Assembly (NCBI GenBank): GCA_964408735.1
Contig: CAYPAX010000072.1
Span: 1-25,664, forward strand
Reading direction: 5' to 3'
From: UBA7887 sp964408735
GTDB taxonomy: Bacteria; Pseudomonadota; Alphaproteobacteria; UBA7887
Length of the DNA stretch: 25,664 bases
Below the pieces are notes generated by a model, which ran no database searches, had not been told where the DNA came from, and saw only the letters and a list, made by a program, of their open reading frames with translations. A program made the translations under genes and the position numbers. This document shows positions 14,056 to 22,333 of the stretch, piece after piece; the stretch's first letter is position 1, and the number at the start of each line of letters is the position of its first letter.

Positions 14056-15904
14056 AGTTCTCGGTGTCGATTTCCTCGAGCTCGAGCAGGCGCTCGGCCA
14101 TGCGGGCGGTCTCCTGCTGGCGGCGCCACATTTCGGCGTAGAGGCCGCCGGCGGCGAGCAGCTCGGGATGGCGGCCGCGCTCGGCGATGCGGCCCTTGTC
14201 GAGCACCAGGATCTCGTCGGCATTGACCACTGTGGAAAGCCGATGCGCCACCATCAGCGTGGTGTGGCCACGGCTGACCTCGCTGAGATTGGCCTGTATC
14301 TCCTTTTCGGTCGCCGTGTCGAGGGCCGAGGTCGCTTCGTCGAAAATGAGGATGCGCGGCGCCTTGAGCAGCATGCGGGCGATGGCGACGCGCTGCTTTT
14401 CACCGCCCGACAGCTTCAGGCCCCGTTCGCCGACCATAGCCTCGTAGCCTTGCGGCAGGTCGGCGATGAAGCGGTCGATATGCGCCATGCGCGCGACTTC
14501 GGCGACCTCGTCCTGGGAGCAGCCCGGCCGCGCATAGGCGATGTTGTAGAGAATGCTGTCATTGAACAGCACGGTGTCCTGGGGAACGATGCCGATGGCG
14601 GCGCGCAAGGAGGCCTGGCTGACTTTCGAGATGTCCTGGCCGTCTATGGTGATACGCCCCGCATCGACGTCGTAGAAGCGGAACAGCAGGCGCGAAATTG
14701 TCGACTTGCCGGCGCCGCTCGGCCCGACGATGGCGACGGTGCTGCCGGGCGCCACCGTGAACGAGATGTCGTGCAGAATGGCGCGATCGCTGTCATAGGA
14801 AAAATCCACATCCTCGAAGACCACCGAACCGTCTTGCACGACGAGGTCGGGCGCATTCGCCACGTCGCCGATCTCCGGCGTTTTGCCAAGCAGCTCGAAC
14901 ATGCGCTCCATGTCGACGAGCGACTGGCGAATCTGACGATAGACGAAGCCGAGGAAACCGAGTGGTTGGTAAAGCTGAAGCATGAAGGCGTTTATCGCCA
15001 CCAGATCGCCGATGCGCATCTCGCCCGCCGCCACCGATTTGCCGGCGATGAGCAGGACCGCGGTCATGCCGGCCGCGGTAACCACGGCCTGTCCGATATT
15101 GAGCAGCGCCAACGACACCTTGGTGCGCACGGCAGCGTTCTGATAGGCACGCAGGGAGCGGTTATAGCGCTCCGCCTCGTGCTCCTCGTTGCCGAAATAC
15201 TTCACTGTCTCGTAATTGAGCAGGCTATCTATCGCTTTCGTGTTGGCCTGCTCGTCATTCTCGTTCATGCGGCGGATGAACTTGGTGCGCCATTCCGTCA
15301 CAAAGAAGGTGAAGCCGATATAGGAGATGACCGAGACTACGGTAATGACGGCGTAGACGGCCTCGTATTTCCACAGCATGACGCCGACCACGAGGCCGAT
15401 CTCGAGCAGGGTCGGCAGCACGTTGAAGAGCATGAAGGTGAGCAGGAACTCGATGCCCTTGGTGCCGCGCTCGATAACCCGGCTGAGCCCACCGGTGCGC
15501 CGGTCGAGGTGGAAGCGCAAGCTGAGCCCGTGCAGCTTGCGGAAAGTCCTGAGCGCCACTTCGCGGATCGCCTGCTGCGCGACTTTGGCAAAGACCGCAT
15601 CGCGCAGCTCGCCGAAAGCGATCGAGAGCAGGCGCGCCACGCCGAATGCGACGATCAGTGCGATCGGTACCGTCACCAAGCCCGCGCCCTCTGAGTCGAG
15701 CACGTTGACCACCTGGCCGAGCAACAGCGGCACCTGGATGACGGCGACTTTGGCGCCGATCAGGAACAGCATGGCGACGACCACGCGCGCCTTCAGCTCC
15801 AGCCGGCCCGTCGGCCACAGATAGGGCAGAAGGCTGCCGATGATGCGCAGATCGTTACGCTTTGGCGCCGAGGTGTCCTGTGGCTCGGACGGGGTTGGCC
15901 TCAT
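14054..15904 (-). CDS. Atm1/HMT1-type ABC exporter (permease-ATPase fusion)
   Basis: This 616-residue half-transporter has a six-helix membrane domain (about residues 20-330) and an ATPase domain (about 360-590). The ATPase shows Walker A GPSGAGKS (394-401), Q-loop PQD (441-443), signature LSGGE (498-502), Walker B ILIFDE (518-523) and H-loop H554. The stretch NYETVKYFGNEEHEAERY (230-247) and LLNIGQ (267-272) are typical of the Atm1/ABCB7/HMT1 group. R206, N269 and Q272 fall at glutathione-contacting positions reported for the Novosphingobium Atm1. It likely exports glutathione-linked metal or persulfide compounds from the cytoplasm. Its ATG overlaps the stop of the LysM gene by 4 bp (ATGA). 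Its stop codon is built from the edge of the mobile unit. Confidence 0.92.
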   Translation of the reverse strand: MRPTPSEPQDTSAPKRNDLRIIGSLLPYLWPTGRLELKARVVVAMLFLIGAKVAVIQVPLLLGQVVNVLDSEGAGLVTVPIALIVAFGVARLLSIAFGELRDAVFAKVAQQAIREVALRTFRKLHGLSLRFHLDRRTGGLSRVIERGTKGIEFLLTFMLFNVLPTLLEIGLVVGVMLWKYEAVYAVITVVSVISYIGFTFFVTEWRTKFIRRMNENDEQANTKAIDSLLNYETVKYFGNEEHEAERYNRSLRAYQNAAVRTKVSLALLNIGQAVVTAAGMTAVLLIAGKSVAAGEMRIGDLVAINAFMLQLYQPLGFLGFVYRQIRQSLVDMERMFELLGKTPEIGDVANAPDLVVQDGSVVFEDVDFSYDSDRAILHDISFTVAPGSTVAIVGPSGAGKSTISRLLFRFYDVDAGRITIDGQDISKVSQASLRAAIGIVPQDTVLFNDSILYNIAYARPGCSQDEVAEVARMAHIDRFIADLPQGYEAMVGERGLKLSGGEKQRVAIARMLLKAPRILIFDEATSALDTATEKEIQANLSEVSRGHTTLMVAHRLSTVVNADEILVLDKGRIAERGRHPELLAAGGLYAEMWRRQQETARMAERLLELEEIDTEN

Positions 15905-17682
15905 TCGCCGTCAGGCGGTGTCGGCAACAGGAATATCTGGCCGGGATAGATCAGCTTGGCCTCTTTGATCTGATCGCGATTGGCCTGGAAGATAATGGTG
16001 TGCTGGGTGCCTCGGCCATAGACGCGCCGGGCGATCCGCCACAAGCTGTTGCCGGGTTGCACGACTACCAGGCCCTCGGCCATATCGGTCTCGCCGACAT
16101 CGGCCATGGTGAACGGTGTCTGGATTTGCGAGACCACGGTGCCGCCTTCGTCGAGCTGGTCGACGCGCAAGGTATAGAAGCCCGGATCGACGGTCTCCTC
16201 GGGCATGATCGTCCAGTCGCCGGCTCGGCTGGCGTGAGTGCGGCCGATGCCATGCTCGTCGAGATAAGCTGCGACTTCGTTGTCCGGCTGTGCTCGCCCG
16301 CTGATGGAAAAACTGCCCACCGCGTCATAGCTGATGCTGTCCAGGCTGAGGCCGTGAGCGCCTTCGATGCCGTAACCCGGCTCGCCGCTTTGCATCAGGC
16401 GGGCAATTCCGGTGTCGCCGCGCGGCAGGGATACAGCGATGGGATCGTGGTCGATGGCGCTCGGCGCGGCCTCTGCATTTCCCGGTGATTCGGGGACGTG
16501 CAGGACCACGACGCTTTCCGACAGCGCTTCGGTGCCCCCTTCGCCGCGTGCGGCGATGCCCAGCTCGCGGCTGCCCGCGGGCAGGGGTGCGTCCGGGATC
16601 ATCACCCATTCCCCGCGCGCATCGGCTAGCGCGCTGCCAAGAACCTCGTCGCCGTCCATCACGGAGATGGCGGCGCCCGGCTCGGCCCGGCCGGCGAAGA
16701 CGCTATGGCCGTCGCCGGAGATGTGCACGATATCGAAGCTTGGCGGCGTCATGTTCGGCGGCGCCTCGACATCGCGGGGACGGACCTCGGCAGGCGGCAA
16801 CGGCGAGGCCGCGCCGGGCTCGGCGGTTGGCGCCGCGGGCGCTGGCGCCGGCGTCGACAGGGCGGCGCTGTCGCTTATGGCCGCGGCCGGCGCTGCGGGC
16901 TCGCCCGTGCTGTCGGCGGCGGCAACGGCATCGGGTTCGGTCAGCGGTGCGGGCGGAGCGGGCGGTGGTGCTACAATGTCAGTGGCGGCGCCAGGTGGCG
17001 CAGGAATGGCGGCACTTTCAGGCGGGCTCAGCCCGTCAGCAATATCCGGCTCGTCGATGGCCGCGACGACCGTCTCGGCCGCTGTGGCAGCATCGCCCTC
17101 TGGCTCAGCTGTATCGGCAGCCTCGGCAGCGGCATCACTCGTAGGTTCCGGTACGGCTTCCGCCAGCTCTGGCTCGGGCTCGGCTGCGGAGACGGGCTCT
17201 GCCTCTGCCAGCTCGGGCACAGGCTCAGGGACGTTGACAGGCTGGGGCTCTGCCGTCTCCGGCACGGGCTCTGCGACGGTGACCGGCTCGGGCACTGCCA
17301 CCTCGGGTACGGGCTCGGCTGCGGGCTCTGCAACAGTGCCCCCCGGTTCCGCTTCGGGCAGGGCCTCGGCTTCCGGTTCGGTCGCGCTCAGCTCGGTGTC
17401 GCCCTCTGGAATGTCATCTTCTGCTTCGGCGGCTAGGTCGCCGTTGCGGCCCGCGGGCGCGTCGACTGCCTCGCGCGGCTCTCTCGCTGGTGCGGCGGGC
17501 TCGACGGCGGAGGCGATAGGGACTTCGGCCCTGCCGCCGGCATCCTGCACCGGCGCCGCGGCTATTCGTGCCGGGGCGGGTGCCCTGCGCGAAGGACCTT
17601 GCGGCTCGAGCAGGGCATAGGCAACGACCGCGCCCCCCGCTACGACGGCTGCGGCAATGATAATCGGCAACGAACGTTGCAC
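15901..17682 (-). CDS. LysM-domain envelope protein with long Glu/Pro/Ala-rich linker
   Basis: The 593-residue protein has an N-terminal membrane anchor or uncleaved signal (SLPIIIAAAVVAGGAVVAYALL). A very acidic Glu/Pro/Ala-rich region (about residues 90-310) follows, with loosely repeating EPV and PEPVPE units. Two related Ig-like repeats come next, each ending in a GEW/GDW-type motif (SVFAGRAEPGAAISVMDGDE and SFSISGRAQPDNEVAAYLDE). A C-terminal LysM domain (about 538-587; VVQPGNSLWRIARRVYGRGT) would bind peptidoglycan. A rod-like linker across the periplasm is the simplest reading. A GTG at 17680-17682 with GGGAG 7 nt upstream is chosen; an in-frame TTG at 17745 has no comparable site. It overlaps the ABC exporter by 4 bp. 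Confidence 0.85.
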   Translation of the reverse strand: MQRSLPIIIAAAVVAGGAVVAYALLEPQGPSRRAPAPARIAAAPVQDAGGRAEVPIASAVEPAAPAREPREAVDAPAGRNGDLAAEAEDDIPEGDTELSATEPEAEALPEAEPGGTVAEPAAEPVPEVAVPEPVTVAEPVPETAEPQPVNVPEPVPELAEAEPVSAAEPEPELAEAVPEPTSDAAAEAADTAEPEGDAATAAETVVAAIDEPDIADGLSPPESAAIPAPPGAATDIVAPPPAPPAPLTEPDAVAAADSTGEPAAPAAAISDSAALSTPAPAPAAPTAEPGAASPLPPAEVRPRDVEAPPNMTPPSFDIVHISGDGHSVFAGRAEPGAAISVMDGDEVLGSALADARGEWVMIPDAPLPAGSRELGIAARGEGGTEALSESVVVLHVPESPGNAEAAPSAIDHDPIAVSLPRGDTGIARLMQSGEPGYGIEGAHGLSLDSISYDAVGSFSISGRAQPDNEVAAYLDEHGIGRTHASRAGDWTIMPEETVDPGFYTLRVDQLDEGGTVVSQIQTPFTMADVGETDMAEGLVVVQPGNSLWRIARRVYGRGTQHTIIFQANRDQIKEAKLIYPGQIFLLPTPPDGE

Positions 17683-17689
17683 AGGCAGG

Positions 17690-17694
17690 CTCCC
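17690..17694 (-). promoter_or_regulatory. Ribosome binding site deciding the LysM-protein GTG start
   Basis: GGGAG on the minus strand is separated by 7 nt from the GTG at 17682. It decides in favour of this start over the upstream TTG at 17745. Confidence 0.6.
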
Positions 17695-17764
17695 TGCTGC
17701 GTTGACGGCATCTGAGAGACTAATATGGTGAGAGCCTAACTGCAATCTTCACCGGAAAGCCCAA

Positions 17765-18349
17765 GTGTCTCAGATTCAATCGCTTTGTGTGTTTTGCGGG
17801 TCCCAAGTCGGCAGCGGGCCGAAGCCTGCCGCGCTGGCCAAGTCCCTGGGGCAGGCTTGTGCCGTGCGGAACATAGAGCTGATCCAGGGCGGTGGCGCCA
17901 TCGGCCTGATGGGCGTGGTGGCCGATGCTGCCAAGGCCGCCGGCGGGCGAGTGACCGGAATCATCCCCGAATTTCTCGAACATCCCGAGATCGCCCATCA
18001 GGGCCTCGACCAGCTTGTGGTCGTCGACAGCATGCATGCGCGCAAGCAACTTATGTTCGCGCGCGCCGATGCCTTCGCAGTGTTGCCCGGCGGCATTGGC
18101 ACCTTCGACGAGATGGTCGAGGTGCTGACCTGGAAGCAGCTCGACCAACATGACAAGGCCGTACTCCTGCTCGATCCCGAAGACTACTGGGCGCCCTTCC
18201 AGGCGCTGATCGCGCATATGGTCGCCCATGGCTTTGCCCATGCCGATATCGCCACGCTGTATCGGGTCGTTGATAGCGTCGAGGCGCTGTTCGCCAGCCT
18301 CGACGAAGCGCCGGCGGCGCGATTGGCGGGCGATCCGGAGCGATTATAA
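17765..18349 (+). CDS. LOG-family phosphoribohydrolase (TIGR00730-type)
   Basis: A 194-residue Rossmann-fold protein of the LOG (Lonely Guy) family, which releases the base from nucleoside 5'-monophosphates, in plants cytokinin ribosides. Family motifs are VFCGS (9-13), QGGGAIGLMG (41-50), the catalytic MHARK (90-94) and PGGIGTFDE (108-116). The start is a GTG with GGAAAG 5 nt upstream. It is divergent from the LysM gene across about 80 bp and lies 82 bp before icd. In bacteria the physiological substrate is often simply AMP or related nucleotides, so cytokinin production should not be assumed. Confidence 0.9.
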   Translation: MSQIQSLCVFCGSQVGSGPKPAALAKSLGQACAVRNIELIQGGGAIGLMGVVADAAKAAGGRVTGIIPEFLEHPEIAHQGLDQLVVVDSMHARKQLMFARADAFAVLPGGIGTFDEMVEVLTWKQLDQHDKAVLLLDPEDYWAPFQALIAHMVAHGFAHADIATLYRVVDSVEALFASLDEAPAARLAGDPERL

Positions 18350-18431
18350 GGGCTCGCCTCTGGGCAAGTCCCCATGGCCTTGATATGGTCCGCGCCGCCC
18401 CCCGGAACCGTACGCTCAGGAGATCCCCCGC

Positions 18432-19646
18432 ATGGCTAAGATCAAGGTCACGAACCCGATTGTCGAGCTCGATGGCGACGAGATGACGCGCATCATCTGG
18501 CACTTCATCAAAGACAAGCTGATCCTGCCCTATCTCGACCTTGAGCTGAAATATTTCGACCTTGGCATCGAGGCGCGGGACGCCACCGACGACCAGATCA
18601 CCGTCGATGCGGCCGAAGCGATCAAGCAGCATGGCGTCGGCGTCAAATGCGCCACCATTACGCCGGACGAGGCGCGGGTGGAGGAGTTCGACCTCAAGCG
18701 CATGTATCGCTCGCCCAACGGCACCATCCGCAACATCCTCGGTGGCACCGTGTTCCGCCAGCCGATCATCTGCAACAACGTGCCGCGCCTGGTGCCGGGC
18801 TGGACACAGCCCATCGTCATTGGCCGTCACGCTTTCGGCGATCAGTATCGTGCTACCGATTTCGTAGTTCCGGGCAAAGGCAAACTGACCATGCGCTTCG
18901 AGCCCGAGGGCGGCGGCGAGGTGCAGGATTTCACCATCTTCGATTTCCCCGGCGGCGGCATCGCCATGGGCATGTACAATCTCGACGACTCGATCCGCGG
19001 CTTCGCCCGCGCCTGCCTCAATTATGGCCTGGACCTTGGCTGGCCTGTCTACATGTCTACCAAGAACACCATCCTCAAGGCCTATGACGGGCGCTTCAAG
19101 GATCTCTTCCAGGAAGTCTACGAGGCCGAGTTCGCCGACAAGTTCAAGGCTGCAGACCTGACCTACGAGCATCGCCTGATCGACGACATGGTGGCCTGCG
19201 CGCTGAAGTGGGAAGGCGGCTTCGTCTGGGCTTGCAAGAATTACGACGGCGACGTGCAGTCCGACACCGTGGCCCAGGGCTTCGGCTCGCTCGGCCTGAT
19301 GACCTCGGTACTGCTCACCCCCGACGGCAAGACGGTAGAGGCCGAGGCCGCGCACGGCACGGTCACGCGCCATTACCGCCAGCACCAGCAGGGCAAGGAA
19401 ACCTCTACCAATCCTATCGCGTCGATCTTCGCCTGGACGCGCGGTCTTACCTATCGCGGCCGCTTCGACGATACGCCGCAAGTGGTGCGCTTCGCCGAGA
19501 CACTGGAGCGCGTCTGCGTCGAGACCGTCGAATCGGGCCAGATGACCAAGGACCTCGCTATCCTCATCGGCCCCGACCAGGGCTGGCTGACCACCAACGG
19601 CTTCCTCGACGCGCTGGATAACAATCTGCAGGCCGCCATGGAGTGA
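18432..19646 (+). CDS. icd: NADP-dependent isocitrate dehydrogenase, homodimeric eukaryote-like type
   Basis: This 404-residue TCA-cycle enzyme converts isocitrate to 2-oxoglutarate and CO2 with NADP. It belongs to the IDH subfamily shared by alphaproteobacteria and eukaryotes rather than the E. coli type. Substrate-binding residues fall at the same numbers as in human IDH1: SPNGTIRN (94-101) with R100, then R109 and R132. ELDGDEMTRIIW at the N-terminus, STKNTILKAYDGRFKD and GTVTRHYRQHQQGKETSTNP (nucleotide-binding region) are typical. AGGAGAT at 18418-18424 lies 7 nt before the ATG. The 2-oxoglutarate it makes is the signal sensed by the PII protein encoded at 9258, a metabolic but not a local transcriptional link. 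Confidence 0.96.
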   Translation: MAKIKVTNPIVELDGDEMTRIIWHFIKDKLILPYLDLELKYFDLGIEARDATDDQITVDAAEAIKQHGVGVKCATITPDEARVEEFDLKRMYRSPNGTIRNILGGTVFRQPIICNNVPRLVPGWTQPIVIGRHAFGDQYRATDFVVPGKGKLTMRFEPEGGGEVQDFTIFDFPGGGIAMGMYNLDDSIRGFARACLNYGLDLGWPVYMSTKNTILKAYDGRFKDLFQEVYEAEFADKFKAADLTYEHRLIDDMVACALKWEGGFVWACKNYDGDVQSDTVAQGFGSLGLMTSVLLTPDGKTVEAEAAHGTVTRHYRQHQQGKETSTNPIASIFAWTRGLTYRGRFDDTPQVVRFAETLERVCVETVESGQMTKDLAILIGPDQGWLTTNGFLDALDNNLQAAME

Positions 19647-19698
19647 AATTGACCCCCTAGCGCCCGCCGCGTAAACTTTTCGCGCAAAGGACTGTGCC

Positions 19699-20463
19699 AT
19701 GAACACACTCGCGAAGCTCATTTTGTTGGCCGCGGTTTTGAGTGCCCCGGCAATGGCGGCGACGACAGACGATCCACTCGAGTCCGCCATATGGTCGGAC
19801 GTCCGCGCAGCGCACCTGCCAGGCGGCGACGTGGTGTTCGACGATCTCGTGACGCTGGTCATGCCGACCGAGATCGAGAACAGCACCGACGTGCCGCTGG
19901 CGGTCAGGCTGTCGCCCGAGCTTACGGGCATCGCCGAGATCGTGGTCATCGCCGAGAACAATCCGATCCAGACCGTGGCGCGCATGATGCCGTATCGGCG
20001 TATTGCCTCGATCGGCCTCAAGATCCGCCTCGAGATGTCGACGCCCGTGCGCGCTGCGGTGCTCACCGACGATGGCGTCTGGCATGTGGGCTCGGAATGG
20101 GCCGAGGTGCTGACGCCGGGCGGCTGTTCGGCGCCGATCGTGTTCAGCGAGGCCGGCGAGGGCGCCAGGCTCGGCGAGATCGCCATGCGCACCTATGATC
20201 GCGACGAGGCCGACCGCCTCAAGTTCCGCATCATCCACCCGATGGAGACCGGTTTCGCCTTTACCGGCGACGGCGAGCAGATCCCCGCCTATTACATCGA
20301 GTGGATCGAGATCAGCGATGCTGGGGGCAAGGTGGTGGATGTCTTCACCCAGGCCGCCATGGCGCCCGACCCGATCATCACCCTCGACGTGCCCGAACTG
20401 CGCCAAAGCCTGCGTATCAACGCGCGCGACAGCGAGGGCCTCGAGTTCGAAAGTCTGCGCTAA
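19699..20463 (+). CDS. Quinoprotein dehydrogenase-associated SoxYZ-like carrier
   Basis: A 254-residue secreted protein fusing a SoxY-like and a SoxZ-like domain. The signal peptide is MNTLAKLILLAAVLSAPAMA, cleaved before A21. The SoxY part (about 27-150) ends in TPGGCSAP, where C143 corresponds to the sulfur-carrying cysteine of SoxY. The SoxZ part (about 172-254) includes KFRIIHPMETG and IPAYYIEWIEI. The best family match by recall is the SoxYZ-like carrier linked to PQQ-dependent dehydrogenases (TIGR04557). AAAGGA at 19686-19691 lies 7 nt before the ATG. It overlaps the metallohydrolase gene by 1 bp (TAATG). No PQQ dehydrogenase, cytochrome or other sox gene is visible nearby, so its partner is unknown. 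Confidence 0.85.
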   Translation: MNTLAKLILLAAVLSAPAMAATTDDPLESAIWSDVRAAHLPGGDVVFDDLVTLVMPTEIENSTDVPLAVRLSPELTGIAEIVVIAENNPIQTVARMMPYRRIASIGLKIRLEMSTPVRAAVLTDDGVWHVGSEWAEVLTPGGCSAPIVFSEAGEGARLGEIAMRTYDRDEADRLKFRIIHPMETGFAFTGDGEQIPAYYIEWIEISDAGGKVVDVFTQAAMAPDPIITLDVPELRQSLRINARDSEGLEFESLR

Positions 20464-21419
20464 TGTGGCGCTGGCTCGCGCTGGCATTGCTGATCGGCAT
20501 TGGCTCTGATCCCGGTTTCGCGCGGGGCCTGCGCTACGACCTGACGCCGGACCAAGTGGCGGACGGCGTCTACGTGTTCTGGGGCCTGCAGGAGGCCTGG
20601 AACTTCGACAACGGCGGCAATATCGTCAACACCGGCTTTATCGTCGGCGAAGAATCCGTGCTGGCGATCGACGCCGGCACCACCCGCTTCTACGGCGACG
20701 AGATGGTGGCAGTGATCCGCTCGGTCACCGACAAGCCGATCCGCACCGCCATCATCACCCACCACCATCCTGACCACGCCTTCGGCATGGCCCAGCTCAA
20801 GCGCGCCAATGCGGTGGTTATGATGCACCCGGCGGCCAAGGCCTGGCTGTTGGGCGAAGGGCCGGCCGTGCTCGGCTTCATGGAAGTGCCCATGGGCCCG
20901 GGCTGGCTGGCCGGCACCGAGATCACCAAGCCGAACCGACTGATTCGCAAGGCCACGACATTCGACCTCGGCGGGCGCACGGTCCAGGCCATCCCGCTCG
21001 TCGGCGGCCACACCTCCGGCGACATCATCGTGCTCGACGACAAGACCGGAACATTGTTTGCCGGCGACCTGGTATTCAACGAGCGTGCCCCCACCGTGCC
21101 CCATGCGGACGTGCCCGTATGGCTCGATCATTTGCGCACTCTGCGCGGCATGGACTGGCAGCGCCTGGTGCCGGGTCACGGCCCGCTGATCACCGACCCT
21201 GCGGCTTTCGGCCCGATGGAGGACTATCTGCGCTTCCTCGACGCCCATGCCCGCGAGGCGGTGCAAAGCGGCGAGATGCTGGCCGAGACCTTGGCCGAGC
21301 CTCTGCCCGAGGAATTCCAACAGCTGCATTCGGTGGACGACGAATATGGCCGCTCCATGCGCGACCTCTTCCGCAAATACGAGACCAGCGTGCTCGACGC
21401 AGCTGTAACGGTGAATTAG
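20463..21419 (+). CDS. Quinoprotein relay system zinc metallohydrolase (SoxH-like, beta-lactamase fold)
   Basis: The 318-residue exported protein (signal peptide MWRWLALALLIGIGSDPGFA) is a metallo-beta-lactamase-fold hydrolase. The binuclear metal ligands are complete: H100, H102, D104 and H105 in THHHPDH, H183 in GGHTSGD, D202 in AGDLVF, and H239 in PGHG. It resembles SoxH and the metallohydrolase 1 of the quinoprotein relay system (TIGR04558 by recall). The start is the ATG inside the SoxYZ stop; reading further upstream in frame runs through the carrier gene. SoxH-type enzymes are thought to act on thioester or sulfur-bound intermediates of the carrier; this is inference. Its TAG stop overlaps the stop of the convergent rhodanese gene (TTAG). 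Confidence 0.85.
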   Translation: MWRWLALALLIGIGSDPGFARGLRYDLTPDQVADGVYVFWGLQEAWNFDNGGNIVNTGFIVGEESVLAIDAGTTRFYGDEMVAVIRSVTDKPIRTAIITHHHPDHAFGMAQLKRANAVVMMHPAAKAWLLGEGPAVLGFMEVPMGPGWLAGTEITKPNRLIRKATTFDLGGRTVQAIPLVGGHTSGDIIVLDDKTGTLFAGDLVFNERAPTVPHADVPVWLDHLRTLRGMDWQRLVPGHGPLITDPAAFGPMEDYLRFLDAHAREAVQSGEMLAETLAEPLPEEFQQLHSVDDEYGRSMRDLFRKYETSVLDAAVTVN

Positions 21420-22333
21420 TCGAGCGGAACTGTCAGCGTCATCGGCAGGCCCGGGTCGGCGGACCATTCGGCGAGGGAGCCGTCATATAGCTTGACCTGG
21501 GCGTTACGGAGCTGGGCGCCGAGCGCCAGCCAGCCGACTGCGCTTTCGAGGCCGGAATTGCAGAACAGGATCTGCGGGCTTTTCGGGTCTATGCCGACGG
21601 TGGCCCAGAGCGTGCGCAGCTGCGCCGGCGTGCGATAGCGTAGGCCTTCGTTCACGATCAGCCAGCTCATGGGCAGATTGACGGCACCGCGAATCGTGCC
21701 GGGACGAACCACGACGCGGGTCGAATTGATGCCGAGATAATGGTCGTTGTTGCGCATATCCACGAGAACGGCGCCGGACGCAACGGCGGCTTCGACCTCG
21801 GCGCGGCTGGCGATCATATTCGGGCGGGGGCGCGCCGTGAAGTTGACGGGCGTGGTCGTGACATCACCGATCTCGACGTCGTTGTCCCACTCGGCGGTCC
21901 AGGCGCCCAGGCCGCCGTCGAGGATGGAGACAGCGTCGTGGCCGAGATAGCGGAAGATGAAATAGACCCGCGCCAGCTCGGCGGCCGAGAACATGTCGAT
22001 GGCGGCGGTCACCAGCACCACATGGTTTGCATTGGCGATGCCGAGGCTGCCGATCAGCCGCTCCAGGCGCTCGGGCTCGGGCACCATGTTCTCTACGCCG
22101 TCGCGGCTGGCGCGCCAGCCGTCGCCGTAATAGTCGCTGTGGACGCTGCAGGGAATGTGCTGGGCGGCGAAGTTCTGTCGCGAGCGCCGCAGGTCGAGAG
22201 TGATGACGGTGCCACCGCACAGATGGTTCTGCAGCCAGGCTACATCAACGATCGGCGGTGCCGGCTCGGCGCGAACGGCACTCGGAACGGCCAGAAACAG
22301 CGCCGCGAGCAAGAGCCGCAAGGGGCGCGTCAC
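21416..22333 (-). CDS. Secreted two-domain rhodanese (sulfurtransferase)
   Basis: This 305-residue protein carries a signal peptide (MTRPLRLLLAALFLAVPSAVRA) and two rhodanese domains. The N-terminal domain (about 28-150) lacks a catalytic cysteine at the active-loop position (LVTAAIDM), as is usual for tandem rhodaneses. The C-terminal domain (about 175-300) has C258 in FCNSGLESAVG, with an active-site loop CNSGLE. It would move sulfane sulfur, from thiosulfate or 3-mercaptopyruvate-like donors, in the periplasm. The start is a GTG forming a GTGA overlap with the alaS stop, so its expression depends on alaS. It faces the SoxYZ-like carrier and metallohydrolase genes, with which a shared sulfur-relay role is plausible. 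Confidence 0.88.
   Translation of the reverse strand: MTRPLRLLLAALFLAVPSAVRAEPAPPIVDVAWLQNHLCGGTVITLDLRRSRQNFAAQHIPCSVHSDYYGDGWRASRDGVENMVPEPERLERLIGSLGIANANHVVLVTAAIDMFSAAELARVYFIFRYLGHDAVSILDGGLGAWTAEWDNDVEIGDVTTTPVNFTARPRPNMIASRAEVEAAVASGAVLVDMRNNDHYLGINSTRVVVRPGTIRGAVNLPMSWLIVNEGLRYRTPAQLRTLWATVGIDPKSPQILFCNSGLESAVGWLALGAQLRNAQVKLYDGSLAEWSADPGLPMTLTVPLD

Noticed and set aside
14168..15694. Open frame of 508 codons antisense to the ABC exporter
   Set aside because: The exporter on the minus strand has all ABC motifs; the antisense product has no recognisable features.
16412..17620. Ser/Gly/Ala-rich 402-codon frame opposite the LysM gene
   Set aside because: It is the complement of the Glu/Pro/Ala-rich linker; its low-complexity sequence is explained by the repeats on the other strand.
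17702..17726. TTGACG and TAATAT as a promoter for the LOG gene
   Set aside because: Only 13 bp separate the two hexamers, too short for a normal sigma-70 promoter.
18051..20192. Open frame of 713 codons on the minus strand across icd and its neighbours
   Set aside because: It runs antisense through the LOG gene, icd and the SoxYZ-like carrier, all of which carry clear conserved motifs; its translation is His/Asp/Arg-rich noise.
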